Positions 1 to 8,889 of a stretch of DNA of 17,817 nucleotides are shown here, in pieces. Both the position numbers and the translations under genes were made by a program. The notes under the pieces are model-generated. The model did not search any database. It saw only the letters and a program-made list of their open reading frames with translations, and had not been told where the DNA came from. Origin of the DNA: DAONJL01 sp035405645 [NCBI: bacterium] (GTDB lineage: Bacteria; JAGOBX01; DAONJL01); the NCBI GenBank assembly GCA_035405645.1, contig DAONJL010000016.1, forward strand, positions 12,019 through 29,835, read 5' to 3'. Position 1 is the stretch's first letter. The number at the start of each line of letters is the position of its first letter.

Positions 1-48
1 TTTAAAATAATTGAAGCAAAATTTTTAAAAATTTTTCAGAAAATTTAC

Positions 49-77
49 TTGATAAAAATATTTATCTATTTTATTAT
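49..77 (+). promoter_or_regulatory. sigma70-type promoter for the first operon
   Basis: TTGATA at 49-54 matches the -35 consensus at five of six positions. TATTAT at 72-77 matches the -10 consensus at five of six. They are separated by the ideal 17 bases. Initiation would fall near 84, giving a leader of about two dozen bases before the ATG at 108, with AGGTGA (98-103) as ribosome-binding site. A/T tracts at about 20-37, just upstream, could act as an UP element. In DNA this A/T-rich chance matches are common, so the spacing and position carry most of the weight. Confidence 0.5.
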
Positions 78-107
78 TTTAAAAATTTATTTAAAATAGG
101 TGACATT

Positions 108-1457
108 ATGAAAGTAGTTATAGTTGGTGGAATAGCAGGAGGAATGACAACTGCTGTTAATTTTAAAAAATTATCAAAAGATACAAAAATAATTGTATTT
201 GAAAAGAATGAATTTATTTCGTATAGTGCGTGTGCAATGCCTTATTTTTTAGCAGGTGAAATTAACTCAATTGAAAAATTAATTTTATACACACCAGAAC
301 AAATAAAAACAAAATTTAGCATTGATGTAAGAACAAATTCAGAAGTAATAAAAATAAATAAAAGACAGAAAAAAGTATCTGTGATTGATAAAATAAATAA
401 TAAAGAATATGAAGAAAATTATGATAAATTAGTTTTAGCAACAGGTGCAAAACCATTTATTCCATCAATAGAAGGTATTACAAAATTTAGAAATATCTTT
501 ACATTACGAACAATAAATGATGCAATAGCAATAAATAATTATTTACAAAATAACATAGTAAAAAAAGCAGTAATAATTGGTGCTGGTTTAATTGGTCTTG
601 AAGTAGGTGAAGCACTAATAAGACGGGGATGTTCTGTAACATATATTGAAATCAAAAAGAATTTATTAAAAATATTACCTGATGATTTATCTGAACAATT
701 AATTACATTATTAAAAAACTATAATGTAGAAATTTTAACAGAAACATTAATTGAAAAAATTGATGGAGATGATATAAATAAAAAAGCAACAACAATAAAG
801 ACAAATAAAAAAGATATTGAATGTGATATTATAATTTTATCAACAGGAATAAAAGCAGAAATAGAATTAGCAAAAGAAGCAGGACTTGAAATAAATAAAA
901 ATTATTCTGTAATTGAAACAAATAAAAAACAACAGACATCAGAAGAAATGATTTATGCAGTTGGTGATTGCACTAATACATATAATCTAATCAATAATAA
1001 AATAACTTACATCCCATTAGCAACAACCGCACGAAAACAAGCAGCAGTCACTGCAAATAATTTAATAAATAATAATACTATTTTTAATGGAATGTTAAAT
1101 TGCTGGTGCACAAGATTTATGGATATTGAAATAGCAGGTGTTGGTTTATCATTATATGAAGCAGAAAATAGTAATTTTTCAGCAAAAAGTGCAACCTATG
1201 AATTGAGTTCTTTACCTGATTATATAAATAGAAAAAATGATTTGTATATAAATTATGTATGGGATAAAAAAAGTAATAGATTATTAGGAGCATTTTTATT
1301 AGGTTATGGCGGTACAGTTTATAGAGCAAATATATTAGCTGCATCAATAACAGGTAGATTGACAATGAAAGAAATATCAGATATGGATTTATCATATTCA
1401 CCAATATTTAATACGGTATTTGACCCAATAACAATAGCAGCAAAAAAAAGTTATTAA
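108..1457 (+). CDS. FAD-dependent CoA-disulfide reductase / NADH oxidase family protein
   Basis: A cytoplasmic flavoprotein of the pyridine nucleotide-disulfide oxidoreductase class, most like CoA-disulfide reductases and NADH oxidases that use a single active-site cysteine. An N-terminal FAD-binding fold opens with VVIVGGIAGG (residues 3-12). The redox cysteine is C42 in SACAMPY, corresponding to the family's C-(G/A)-LPY motif. A second Rossmann motif for NAD(P)H, GAGLIG, lies at 158-163. The FAD-contacting YAVGDC lies at 283-288. The C-terminal part is the dimerisation domain and ends in the expected DPITIAA stretch. At 449 residues it is full length. It likely reduces a disulfide (CoA-type), polysulfide or oxygen with NAD(P)H; the sequence does not decide which. 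C332-W-C334 in the dimerisation domain is unusual. The start is supported by AGGTGA four bases upstream, and it is first in a six-gene run. Confidence 0.88.
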   Translation: MKVVIVGGIAGGMTTAVNFKKLSKDTKIIVFEKNEFISYSACAMPYFLAGEINSIEKLILYTPEQIKTKFSIDVRTNSEVIKINKRQKKVSVIDKINNKEYEENYDKLVLATGAKPFIPSIEGITKFRNIFTLRTINDAIAINNYLQNNIVKKAVIIGAGLIGLEVGEALIRRGCSVTYIEIKKNLLKILPDDLSEQLITLLKNYNVEILTETLIEKIDGDDINKKATTIKTNKKDIECDIIILSTGIKAEIELAKEAGLEINKNYSVIETNKKQQTSEEMIYAVGDCTNTYNLINNKITYIPLATTARKQAAVTANNLINNNTIFNGMLNCWCTRFMDIEIAGVGLSLYEAENSNFSAKSATYELSSLPDYINRKNDLYINYVWDKKSNRLLGAFLLGYGGTVYRANILAASITGRLTMKEISDMDLSYSPIFNTVFDPITIAAKKSY

Positions 1458-1461
1458 AAAT

Positions 1462-1875
1462 ATGAAAAAAAAAATTAAGATTCTTATTATAGATGACGAT
1501 GTTTTTTTTTCAAAAATATTAAAAACATATCTTGAAAAAGTAAATTTCGAAGTAGATTGTTTAAATACTCCGCTTGATATAACTACTATAAATCCATACG
1601 AATATGATGTTATTATACTTGATATGATGATGCCAGCTATATCAGGTGATATTTTATTATCTGTTTTAAATGATTTATATTTAGAAGAAAATGATGAGAA
1701 AAAGGCTTTATTTCCAAAAATAATATTATCTACTTCATTAGATAGAGCAGATAAAAAAATAGTTGAATTATATGAAAGTTATGGCGATATAATATATGAT
1801 TTTCTGCAAAAACCTTATGATATGGATTTATTAATAAAAACAATCAAAAAATCATTCGAAAATAATAACGAATAA
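1462..1875 (+). CDS. stand-alone response regulator receiver-domain protein (CheY-like)
   Basis: A 137-residue single receiver domain without any output domain. The acidic pocket is D11-D12-D13 after the first strand (KILIIDDD). The phosphoacceptor is D54 in IILDMMMP. The switch hydroxyl is S90/T91 after strand four. The conserved lysine is K117, followed by P118 in LQKPYD. All signature residues are present, so it should be phosphorylatable by a histidine kinase or relay protein. It would then signal by protein-protein contact, as CheY, Spo0F or DivK do. No kinase is in the window, so its partner and process are unknown. The gene starts four bases after the flavoprotein gene and has no Shine-Dalgarno, so translational coupling is likely. 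The coding region holds an A10 tract directly after the ATG and a T9 tract at codons 14-17. Confidence 0.87.
   Translation: MKKKIKILIIDDDVFFSKILKTYLEKVNFEVDCLNTPLDITTINPYEYDVIILDMMMPAISGDILLSVLNDLYLEENDEKKALFPKIILSTSLDRADKKIVELYESYGDIIYDFLQKPYDMDLLIKTIKKSFENNNE
1465..1474 (+). repeat. A10 homopolymer directly after the receiver gene start codon
   Basis: Ten consecutive adenines form codons 2-4 and the first base of codon 5. A gain or loss of one base would frameshift the receiver protein at its start. A second tract, T9 at 1502-1510, follows in the same gene. Runs this long are expected fairly often in such A/T-rich DNA, so a switching role is only a possibility. Confidence 0.4.
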
Positions 1876-1882
1876 TTACAAG

Positions 1883-4090
1883 ATGTTGACTAAAAAAAAA
1901 ATAATAAAAATAATAATATTTATATTCATTTTTTTTATGAGTTCATTGTATAGTAATGATAATCGCTTACAAATTGCAAGTAATGCATTTTATAATAATG
2001 ATTATATTTTTTCAATTTCATTACTTGAAAAAAATCGTGATAATTTAACAGAAAAAGAAAAATTTTTATTAGCATTAGCATATAAAAATAATAATGAATT
2101 AGAGAAAAGTGAAAACCTTTTAATAGAATTATTAAATAAAAACTTAATAATAAAAAATTTAATCCTTTTTCATTTAGGTGATATAAATTTTTTAAAGAAA
2201 GATTATGCTAAATCAAATCAATATTATTTAGAAATAATATTAACGAATACAAATTTTAAACAATTAAATCAAAAAGTTTATTTTAATTTATTAAGTAATT
2301 ATAAAGAATTAGAAAATTTTGAGGAAGCAGAAAAAGTATTAAGTATTTTAGAAAAAGAATATATAACATCAACATCATATTATGATGATGTATTTTTAAA
2401 TGTGCCAGTAAAACAGGATATAATGTATGAACGAGCATTATTACAAATACGAAAAAAAGCATATAAAGAAGCATATAAAATTATGTTGACAATAATTTCA
2501 GATTATCCAAACTCTGATGCTGCTTATAGTTCTGTTAAATTTATATTCAATAATAAAAAAATATTTAGCCATTATATAAAAGCAGAAGATAAAGTAAAAA
2601 TAAATAAAGTATTATTAAATAAAGGTGAGTTTAAAGAAGCCATAAAAAATTTACAACCTGTTTTGAATTATTATAAATCACATAAAAAATCGAAACAATT
2701 AGCAGAAGTAAGATATTTACTTGGGTTTAGTCATTATAAATTAAGAACAGAAAAAGATAATAACAAAGCAGATGAACATTTTGAAATAATAGAAAAATAT
2801 TTTCCAAAAACAGAAAATTTAATAAAAGTATTGTTTTATAGAGGAATAATAGCACAACGAAAAAATGATTGTGATAAATTATTAAAATTTATGAAAAAAA
2901 TAATTAATTTACAAACTGATTTATATTATTGTTATGCTGCTTATAAAGAGATAATAAATTATTATGAGATTAATAGTGATACTGAAAAAATCAGAGAAAC
3001 AATTAATGAAATGTTAAATTTATTTTATGAAAAAAATAATCAGGAATATTATGAAAAAACAATTTGGGATTATTTTTTCTTTGAATATAAACAGAATAAT
3101 TATCAGCAATGTATAAAAATATTAGAAGAATTATCAAAAATTAAAAATATTGATATTTGTAAATTAAATTTCTGGCTTGCAAAAACCTATAAAAATATTG
3201 GTGATGTATCAAATTATTCATATTATATTCAGGAAAATTTAAAATTAGAAAATATTGAAGATTATTATTTTTGGGCTTCTTATTTAATTAGTTCAGAAGA
3301 AACAAAAATAAAAATTCGAAATATTTTTAATTTAGAAAATTATTTTAATGAATATACAATAATTTCATTGATAGAAGAATTAAGTAAAAAGAATGAATTA
3401 TTTAGTTTTTTATTTGATTGTAAAGATTTTCAAGATTATTATTATTTTGTGAATGAAAATACAAATGATAAATTATTAATAGCAGCAATAAATTATTTAA
3501 ATAAAAATTTTGGAAAAGCAATGATAGTATTCACGCAAAATTTTTTAAAAAAAGAAATAAAAAATGATACTTCAATTTTTTCAAAATATATATTTTTCCA
3601 ATATCCACTTGCATATAAATTTTTAATTACAAAATATGCAAATAGTTATCAATTTGATGCTGCATTACCACAGGCAATAATGCGAGAAGAAAGTAGATTT
3701 ATGAGCAAATGTATTTCAGTAGCAGGTGCTATGGGTTTAATGCAAATAATGCCAGCAACAGCAAAAATAATAGCAAATCGTTTAGGTGAAGAGTTTAATG
3801 ATAATAATTTATTATTTGAACCAGAAATCAATATAAAATATGGTGTGAATGAATTGTTTTATTTATTTTCAAAATGGTATGAATTATATCAAAATAATAG
3901 ATTGGCAATTTTATTAACAGCTTCTTCATATAATGCTGGTATGAATGCAACAGAAAGATGGATAAAAAATTATTTAGAAAAATATAATGATATTGATTTA
4001 TTTGTTGAGATGATTCCGTATAGTGAAACAAAAAATTATGTTCGTCGTGTTTTTAAAAGTTATAATATTTATAAATATTTTTATAATTAA
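1883..4090 (+). CDS. TPR-containing soluble lytic transglycosylase (Slt70-like)
   Basis: A periplasmic peptidoglycan lytic transglycosylase cleaving the MurNAc-GlcNAc bond with formation of 1,6-anhydroMurNAc. Residues 1-24 form a signal peptide (basic start, hydrophobic core, SLYS before ND). Residues about 30-480 are helical TPR-like repeats, comparable to the superhelical U and L domains of Slt70. The SLT domain covers about 590-725. It contains MREES with catalytic Glu at E603, the GAMGLMQIMP motif at 615-624, and SYNAG at 682-686 followed by a late ETKNYVRRV stretch. The total of 735 residues is slightly longer than E. coli Slt70. The gene starts seven bases after the receiver gene with no clear Shine-Dalgarno. 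The ATG at 1883 is preferred because it gives a proper signal peptide. An A10 tract (1892-1901) lies at codons 4-7. The family call is firm; its exact physiological role (growth, turnover or machine insertion) is not. Confidence 0.9.
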   Translation: MLTKKKIIKIIIFIFIFFMSSLYSNDNRLQIASNAFYNNDYIFSISLLEKNRDNLTEKEKFLLALAYKNNNELEKSENLLIELLNKNLIIKNLILFHLGDINFLKKDYAKSNQYYLEIILTNTNFKQLNQKVYFNLLSNYKELENFEEAEKVLSILEKEYITSTSYYDDVFLNVPVKQDIMYERALLQIRKKAYKEAYKIMLTIISDYPNSDAAYSSVKFIFNNKKIFSHYIKAEDKVKINKVLLNKGEFKEAIKNLQPVLNYYKSHKKSKQLAEVRYLLGFSHYKLRTEKDNNKADEHFEIIEKYFPKTENLIKVLFYRGIIAQRKNDCDKLLKFMKKIINLQTDLYYCYAAYKEIINYYEINSDTEKIRETINEMLNLFYEKNNQEYYEKTIWDYFFFEYKQNNYQQCIKILEELSKIKNIDICKLNFWLAKTYKNIGDVSNYSYYIQENLKLENIEDYYFWASYLISSEETKIKIRNIFNLENYFNEYTIISLIEELSKKNELFSFLFDCKDFQDYYYFVNENTNDKLLIAAINYLNKNFGKAMIVFTQNFLKKEIKNDTSIFSKYIFFQYPLAYKFLITKYANSYQFDAALPQAIMREESRFMSKCISVAGAMGLMQIMPATAKIIANRLGEEFNDNNLLFEPEINIKYGVNELFYLFSKWYELYQNNRLAILLTASSYNAGMNATERWIKNYLEKYNDIDLFVEMIPYSETKNYVRRVFKSYNIYKYFYN
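1892..1901 (+). repeat. A10 homopolymer near the start of the lytic transglycosylase gene
   Basis: Ten adenines encode the lysine run of the signal peptide's basic start. Together with the A10 tract in the preceding receiver gene, this makes two adjacent genes with a slippage-prone tract just behind the start codon. It may be only a by-product of A/T bias acting on lysine codons. Confidence 0.35.
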
Positions 4091-4108
4091 AATTGCAGGT
4101 GTAAAATT

Positions 4109-5746
4109 ATGAAAAAAATTTTTACTTTGTTATTAATTATTTTTTTAATTTATAGTTGTGCTAAAAAAGAAGAAAAAAAAATTTTAAGTAATGGTTCAGA
4201 AAAAATTAATTCAGCAGCAGTAGAAGGTGATTGGATTGTTTTATCATTCCCAGCAGAACCAGAAACATTAAATCCAATAATTGCCTCAGATGCTTATGAA
4301 TCACGAGTTAATTCATATATTATGGAATCATTATTAGAACGGGATAAAGAGACATTAGAATTAAAGCCATTATTAGCCGATACATATTATATAAGTGAAA
4401 ACAAATTGGAATACACTTTTGTAATAAAGAAAGGAATTAAATGGCATAATGAAATTGATTTCACAGTTGATGATATAATTTATTCATTTGAAAGAATAAA
4501 AGACACAAAAGTATTTGCACCACATTTAAGAAATTATTATCAGGATGTTGAAAGTGCAGAAAAAATAGATACTTATACAGTTCGTTTTAAATGCAAAAAG
4601 AAATATTTTTTACAATTAGATTTTTTAGGTGGCTTACCAATTGTATGTAAAAAAGTATTTGATAATGGGGAAGATTTTAATAAACATTCAGCAGGCAGAC
4701 ATCCAATCGGCACAGGACCATATATATTTGAAGAATGGAAAACAGGTGAAAAAATAGTATTGAAAAAAAATCCAAATTATTGGGGAGAAAAAAAATATTT
4801 AAACAAGATAATAATAAAGATAATAACAGATTCAACAGCGACATTGCAAATGTTAAAAAGAGGTGATATAGATTTAACTGGATTAGAACCAATCCAATGG
4901 ATACAGGAAACTAAATCAAAATCATTTAATGAAAATTTTATTAAGTTAGAATATTTTTTACAGAATTATAATTTTATAGGATGGAATAGTAAAAAGATTT
5001 TTTTTAATGACAAGCGTGTTCGATGGGCAATGACACATTTATTAGATAGACAACAAATATTAGATGAAATTTATTATGGATATGGAGTATTAACAACAGG
5101 ACCATTTTATGTATTCAGTGATGCTTATGATTCTACATTAAAACCAATAGAATATGATATTGAGAAAGCAAAAAAATTATTAGAAGAAAGTGGCTGGCGC
5201 GATACAAATAATAATGGTATATTAGATAAAAATGGGGTTGAATTTCGTTTTGAATTTTTAATTGTTTCAGGTTCAAGAATTGCAGAACAAATTGCAACAA
5301 TATTAAAAGAGAATTTAAAAAGGGTTGGAATAGAAATGATAATACGACAATTAGAATGGGCGACATTTTTAAATAGAATAGATAATCGTGAATTTGATGC
5401 TGTTATACTTGGTTGGAGTATGGGAATAGAATCAGATCCATATCAACTATGGCATTCAAGTTTAGCAAATGAAAAAAATTCATCTAATTTTGTTTCGTTT
5501 GCAAATAAAGAAGCAGATAAAATAATCGAGCAAGCACGCGAAGAATTTGATAAAGAAAAAAGAAATGCATTGTATCGAAAATTTCATAGAATAATATATG
5601 ATGAACAACCATATACATTTTTATTTTGTCCAAAAGCATTAGGTGCAGTTCATAAAAGATTTCAGAATGTTAAGACTTATAAAATAAGACCTGGATACGA
5701 TATAACAGAATGGTGGGTTCCTTTAAATTTACAGAAATATAAATAA
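4109..5746 (+). CDS. ABC transporter substrate-binding lipoprotein, family 5 (peptide/oligopeptide type)
   Basis: A 545-residue extracytoplasmic solute receptor of the SBP_bac_5 family (OppA/DppA-like), which delivers peptides, nickel or other small solutes to an ABC permease. It starts with a lipoprotein signal peptide whose lipobox is LIYSC, lipidated at C17, then a lysine/glutamate-rich tether. Family marks are PAEPETLNP near residue 50, the WHNE/DDIIYSFER region, GTGPYIFEEW, NPNYWG, and a C-terminal GYDITEWW. Residues 365-376 form an EF-hand-like loop (D365, N367, N369, G370, D373, G376), a feature seen in some members of the family and possibly binding calcium. AGGTG (4097-4101) supports the ATG. 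No permease or ATPase gene follows, so it is an orphan receptor in this window and its ligand cannot be predicted. Confidence 0.9.
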   Translation: MKKIFTLLLIIFLIYSCAKKEEKKILSNGSEKINSAAVEGDWIVLSFPAEPETLNPIIASDAYESRVNSYIMESLLERDKETLELKPLLADTYYISENKLEYTFVIKKGIKWHNEIDFTVDDIIYSFERIKDTKVFAPHLRNYYQDVESAEKIDTYTVRFKCKKKYFLQLDFLGGLPIVCKKVFDNGEDFNKHSAGRHPIGTGPYIFEEWKTGEKIVLKKNPNYWGEKKYLNKIIIKIITDSTATLQMLKRGDIDLTGLEPIQWIQETKSKSFNENFIKLEYFLQNYNFIGWNSKKIFFNDKRVRWAMTHLLDRQQILDEIYYGYGVLTTGPFYVFSDAYDSTLKPIEYDIEKAKKLLEESGWRDTNNNGILDKNGVEFRFEFLIVSGSRIAEQIATILKENLKRVGIEMIIRQLEWATFLNRIDNREFDAVILGWSMGIESDPYQLWHSSLANEKNSSNFVSFANKEADKIIEQAREEFDKEKRNALYRKFHRIIYDEQPYTFLFCPKALGAVHKRFQNVKTYKIRPGYDITEWWVPLNLQKYK

Positions 5747-5758
5747 ATATAAATAAAG

Positions 5759-7183
5759 ATGATTTCAATAAAAGACAAATATAAATTTTTATTTTATCTT
5801 TATGATTTTGATGATGAACCACTTGGTATTTTATATCTTTCTTCAATATTAAAAAAATTTAATTTTGATGTTGATATTGTTTTAACAAAGTATGAAGATT
5901 ATAAAAAAATTACAAGAGAATATGCGCCAGATTTTGCTGCTTTCACAGTAACAACTGGTTATGATATTTATTATCTTGAATTAATAAAAGAACTAAAAAA
6001 AATAAAAGAAGATATAATAACAATATTAGGTGGACCACATTGCACTTTTTTCCCTGAAATTATTGAAGAAGAAAATATTGATATAATTTGTCGAGGAGAA
6101 GGAGAATTAGCATTAATAAAATTTTGTGAAAATTTAAAGAATAAGAATGATATTTATCAGACACCAAATTTTTATTTTAAAAAAAATAATGAAATTATCA
6201 AGAATGATATAACGAGTTTAGTAAGTAATTTAGATGAATTGCCACAACCAGATAGAAAACTTTTGACAAAATACAAATTTTACAGATTAGCAAACAAAAA
6301 AGATTTTATTACTGGCAGAGGTTGTCCTTTTAATTGTTCTTATTGTTTTAATCATGCATTTAATAAGATGTATAGAGGAAAAGGAAAGATAATAAGAAAA
6401 CATAGTGTTGATTATGTAATTGAGCAAATAAAAGAATTACAAAAATATTCAAATATAAAATTTATTCAATTTGTTGATGATATTTTTATAATTGATAAAG
6501 AATGGTTAGAAGAATTTGCAGAAAAATATCCAGCGAAAATTGGAATACCATATAATTGTAATGTTCGTGTTGATTATATTGATGATTATAAAATTTCATT
6601 ATTAAAAAAATCAAATTGCCATTCAATTTCAATGGGAATAGAAGCAGGAGATGAAGAAGTAAGAAATAAGATTTTGAAAAGGAATTTAAAAGATAAAGAA
6701 ATAATAGAAGCAAGTAAAATAATAAAATCATATAAAATAAAATTAGCAACTCAAAATATAGTTGGAATACCAGGTGGCTCATTAGAAAAAGATATAAAAA
6801 CAATGCGATTAAATGCAATATGTAAAACTGATTATGCGTGGTGCACTATTTATCAGCCTTATCCTGGTGTGGAATTAACTGAATTAGCAATAAAATTAAA
6901 TTTATTTGATGGTGATAGAAGATTTATTTCAAGAAGTTTTCACGAAGATACAATTTTAAATATTGCAGATAAATTAGAGACAATAAATCTACATAAACTA
7001 TTTGGCATAGGTGCTGAATTTATTTTTTTAGAAAACTTGATTCGCTTTTTAATTAAATTACCTTTAACTAAAATATATTCATTATTACGAAAAGTATGGA
7101 ATTTATATTGTTATAAATTTAGAATAAATAAGAATATTTCAATAAGAGAGATTTATTGGAAATCAATTAAAAAAGAATTGTAA
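5759..7183 (+). CDS. B12-binding-domain radical SAM protein
   Basis: A cytoplasmic enzyme of the cobalamin-dependent radical SAM type (BchE-like architecture). Residues about 10-150 form a Rossmann-like B12-binding domain, with PLGILYLSSILKK near the start, LGGPH at 90-94 and CRGEGE after it. I see no DxHxxG motif, which many of these enzymes lack. The radical SAM core at about 180-400 has the 4Fe-4S ligands C189, C193 and C196 in CxxxCxxC (GCPFNCSYC), followed by GIEAGDEEVR and GIPGGSLE. The last 70 residues are basic and hydrophobic, as is common in this group. Members perform methylations, ring closures and other radical chemistry, often on lipids or secondary metabolites; the substrate is not readable here. 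It is 474 residues, about the usual length. The next gene, a membrane glycosyltransferase, starts two bases after the stop, which suggests lipid or glycan modification. Confidence 0.88.
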   Translation: MISIKDKYKFLFYLYDFDDEPLGILYLSSILKKFNFDVDIVLTKYEDYKKITREYAPDFAAFTVTTGYDIYYLELIKELKKIKEDIITILGGPHCTFFPEIIEEENIDIICRGEGELALIKFCENLKNKNDIYQTPNFYFKKNNEIIKNDITSLVSNLDELPQPDRKLLTKYKFYRLANKKDFITGRGCPFNCSYCFNHAFNKMYRGKGKIIRKHSVDYVIEQIKELQKYSNIKFIQFVDDIFIIDKEWLEEFAEKYPAKIGIPYNCNVRVDYIDDYKISLLKKSNCHSISMGIEAGDEEVRNKILKRNLKDKEIIEASKIIKSYKIKLATQNIVGIPGGSLEKDIKTMRLNAICKTDYAWCTIYQPYPGVELTELAIKLNLFDGDRRFISRSFHEDTILNIADKLETINLHKLFGIGAEFIFLENLIRFLIKLPLTKIYSLLRKVWNLYCYKFRINKNISIREIYWKSIKKEL

Positions 7184-7185
7184 TA

Positions 7186-8889
7186 ATGAGTAAAAAATTT
7201 TTCTTATGTTTAATAATAATTTTATTTACTTTTTATTCTATATATTTTTCATTCAATCAATTAAATAAAATTAAATCAAATTTAATTAATTATAAATATT
7301 TATATTTCATTTATTTATTTTTAATAATTGATTTTTTTTTATATATTTTTTTTCTCAAAAATTTTTTGAATAATGAAAATTTTTTTAATTTTTTATTTGT
7401 GATTTTTATTCCATTTATTTTTCTTTTTTTAACTAAATATTTTTATTACTCAATAAAGTTTCCAATTCGTGAATTTAGAGTCGAATTAAAAGCAGTTAAA
7501 TATTTATATTTACTTGTTTTTACTGCATTTATTTTTTTAAAAGTTATTTATTTATTTTTTTTATTAAAAAAGAATAATATTATTGAATACAAAAAAATTT
7601 TAGTTTTTCTTTTTGCTTTTTATATTTTTATAAATTTTTCAATAATCGAATATTTTCAATATTGTCGTGGTGATGAAATTGAATATTATTTAGTATTAAA
7701 TTCATTAATAAATGATTTTGATTTTAATATTGTTAATGATGTATTATATAGAGAATTTATTTGTAATACAAACATATTGCCAGTAATTTCAATTGATAAA
7801 CCAAATCTATTATTAACACAACATTGCAGCAGCGTATTAATTTATATAGTATTTTTTATACCTTATTTAATTGCAAAAAGATTTGGTGTTTTATTATTTT
7901 TAAATTTTCTTTTTTCTTTTGGATTTTTATTATTATTTGATTATTTTAAAGAATATATAAAAAAAAGATATTTATTATTTTTAATTATCTTATTACCAGG
8001 TTTTACAATTTATTCTACAAAATTTTATCCAGAAATTTTTCCTGTTTTTTATTTAATTTTCTTTTTCTTAATTTTAAAAAAAATAAATAAAAGATTTTTT
8101 TTCTTAAGTATTTTCTTAAATTCACTTCTCCTTTTTAATATTAGATTTCTCATTGTTTCTTTTGCTTCAACAATTATATTATCTTTAAAAATAAAAGAAA
8201 TAAAAAACAAAATTCTATTTTTTTTAGGTTTTTTTATTCCATTATTTATTTTTTTATTTTTAAATTATCTTATATATGGCAGTTTTTCAATTGCAGCAAA
8301 TACAGGTGGAAAAGAAATATCTTTTTTTAAATTAAATAATTTCTATACATTAAATGCATTATTATTTGACCAGGAATTTGGTGTTATTATTTATAATCCA
8401 ATTTTGATTTTTTTTATTTGTTGTTTTTATTTATCTAAAAAATTGAATAATTATATTATTATTTTGATTATTATTTTTGTTTATCTTTTTTTTCTTTCAT
8501 TTTATGCAGATAATTGGTGGGGTGGTATATCTCCGCCTTTTAGATTTTCATTATTTATAATAATTCTGCTTTATCCATTGTTTTTTTATCTTTATGAAAA
8601 TATTGAAAAATATTTTGTTTTAAAAATTTTGTTTATTTTATTTCTCATCCTAACACTATTAAATTCATATTTACTAATTAGTTTTCCAGTATTTCAATAT
8701 AATGAACGATTAAATGGTAAAAATCAAATAATTGAAAAAATTGATTGGTTATCAGGAATAAATATAACAAGTTTTTTTCCAAGTTATATAAGAAAATATA
8801 ATATTGAAATGCAATATATTTTTTGGATAATAATTATTTTAATTAATTTATTATTTTTCAGATACATTTTAAATTATTCGAAAAAGTAA
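7186..8889 (+). CDS. multi-pass membrane protein, putative GT-C (family 39-like) glycosyltransferase
   Basis: A 567-residue inner-membrane protein with roughly a dozen hydrophobic segments. Three motifs place it with GT-C enzymes that use a polyprenyl-phosphate sugar. The first is an acidic loop, RGDEIEYYLVLNSL, with D163 and E164 in the position of the catalytic first-loop acid, followed by an FDFNIVND stretch. The second is LLFDQEFGVIIYNP at about 392-405. The third is WWGG-SPPFRF at 444-454. I recognise the same order of motifs in uncharacterised bacterial family-39-type proteins. These typically transfer a sugar to lipid A, another lipid or a protein on the periplasmic face; the acceptor here is unknown. 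It starts two bases after the radical SAM gene, with no Shine-Dalgarno of its own. It is the last gene of the first group and is followed by a 136-base gap. Confidence 0.72.
   Translation: MSKKFFLCLIIILFTFYSIYFSFNQLNKIKSNLINYKYLYFIYLFLIIDFFLYIFFLKNFLNNENFFNFLFVIFIPFIFLFLTKYFYYSIKFPIREFRVELKAVKYLYLLVFTAFIFLKVIYLFFLLKKNNIIEYKKILVFLFAFYIFINFSIIEYFQYCRGDEIEYYLVLNSLINDFDFNIVNDVLYREFICNTNILPVISIDKPNLLLTQHCSSVLIYIVFFIPYLIAKRFGVLLFLNFLFSFGFLLLFDYFKEYIKKRYLLFLIILLPGFTIYSTKFYPEIFPVFYLIFFFLILKKINKRFFFLSIFLNSLLLFNIRFLIVSFASTIILSLKIKEIKNKILFFLGFFIPLFIFLFLNYLIYGSFSIAANTGGKEISFFKLNNFYTLNALLFDQEFGVIIYNPILIFFICCFYLSKKLNNYIIILIIIFVYLFFLSFYADNWWGGISPPFRFSLFIIILLYPLFFYLYENIEKYFVLKILFILFLILTLLNSYLLISFPVFQYNERLNGKNQIIEKIDWLSGINITSFFPSYIRKYNIEMQYIFWIIIILINLLFFRYILNYSKK

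Noticed and set aside
1-99. Open frame from base 1 to the TAG at 97-99, possibly the end of an upstream gene
   Set aside because: The translation is only I, F, K, Y and L with no recognisable motif, which A/T-rich noncoding DNA gives by chance, and it would contain the promoter boxes at 49-77.
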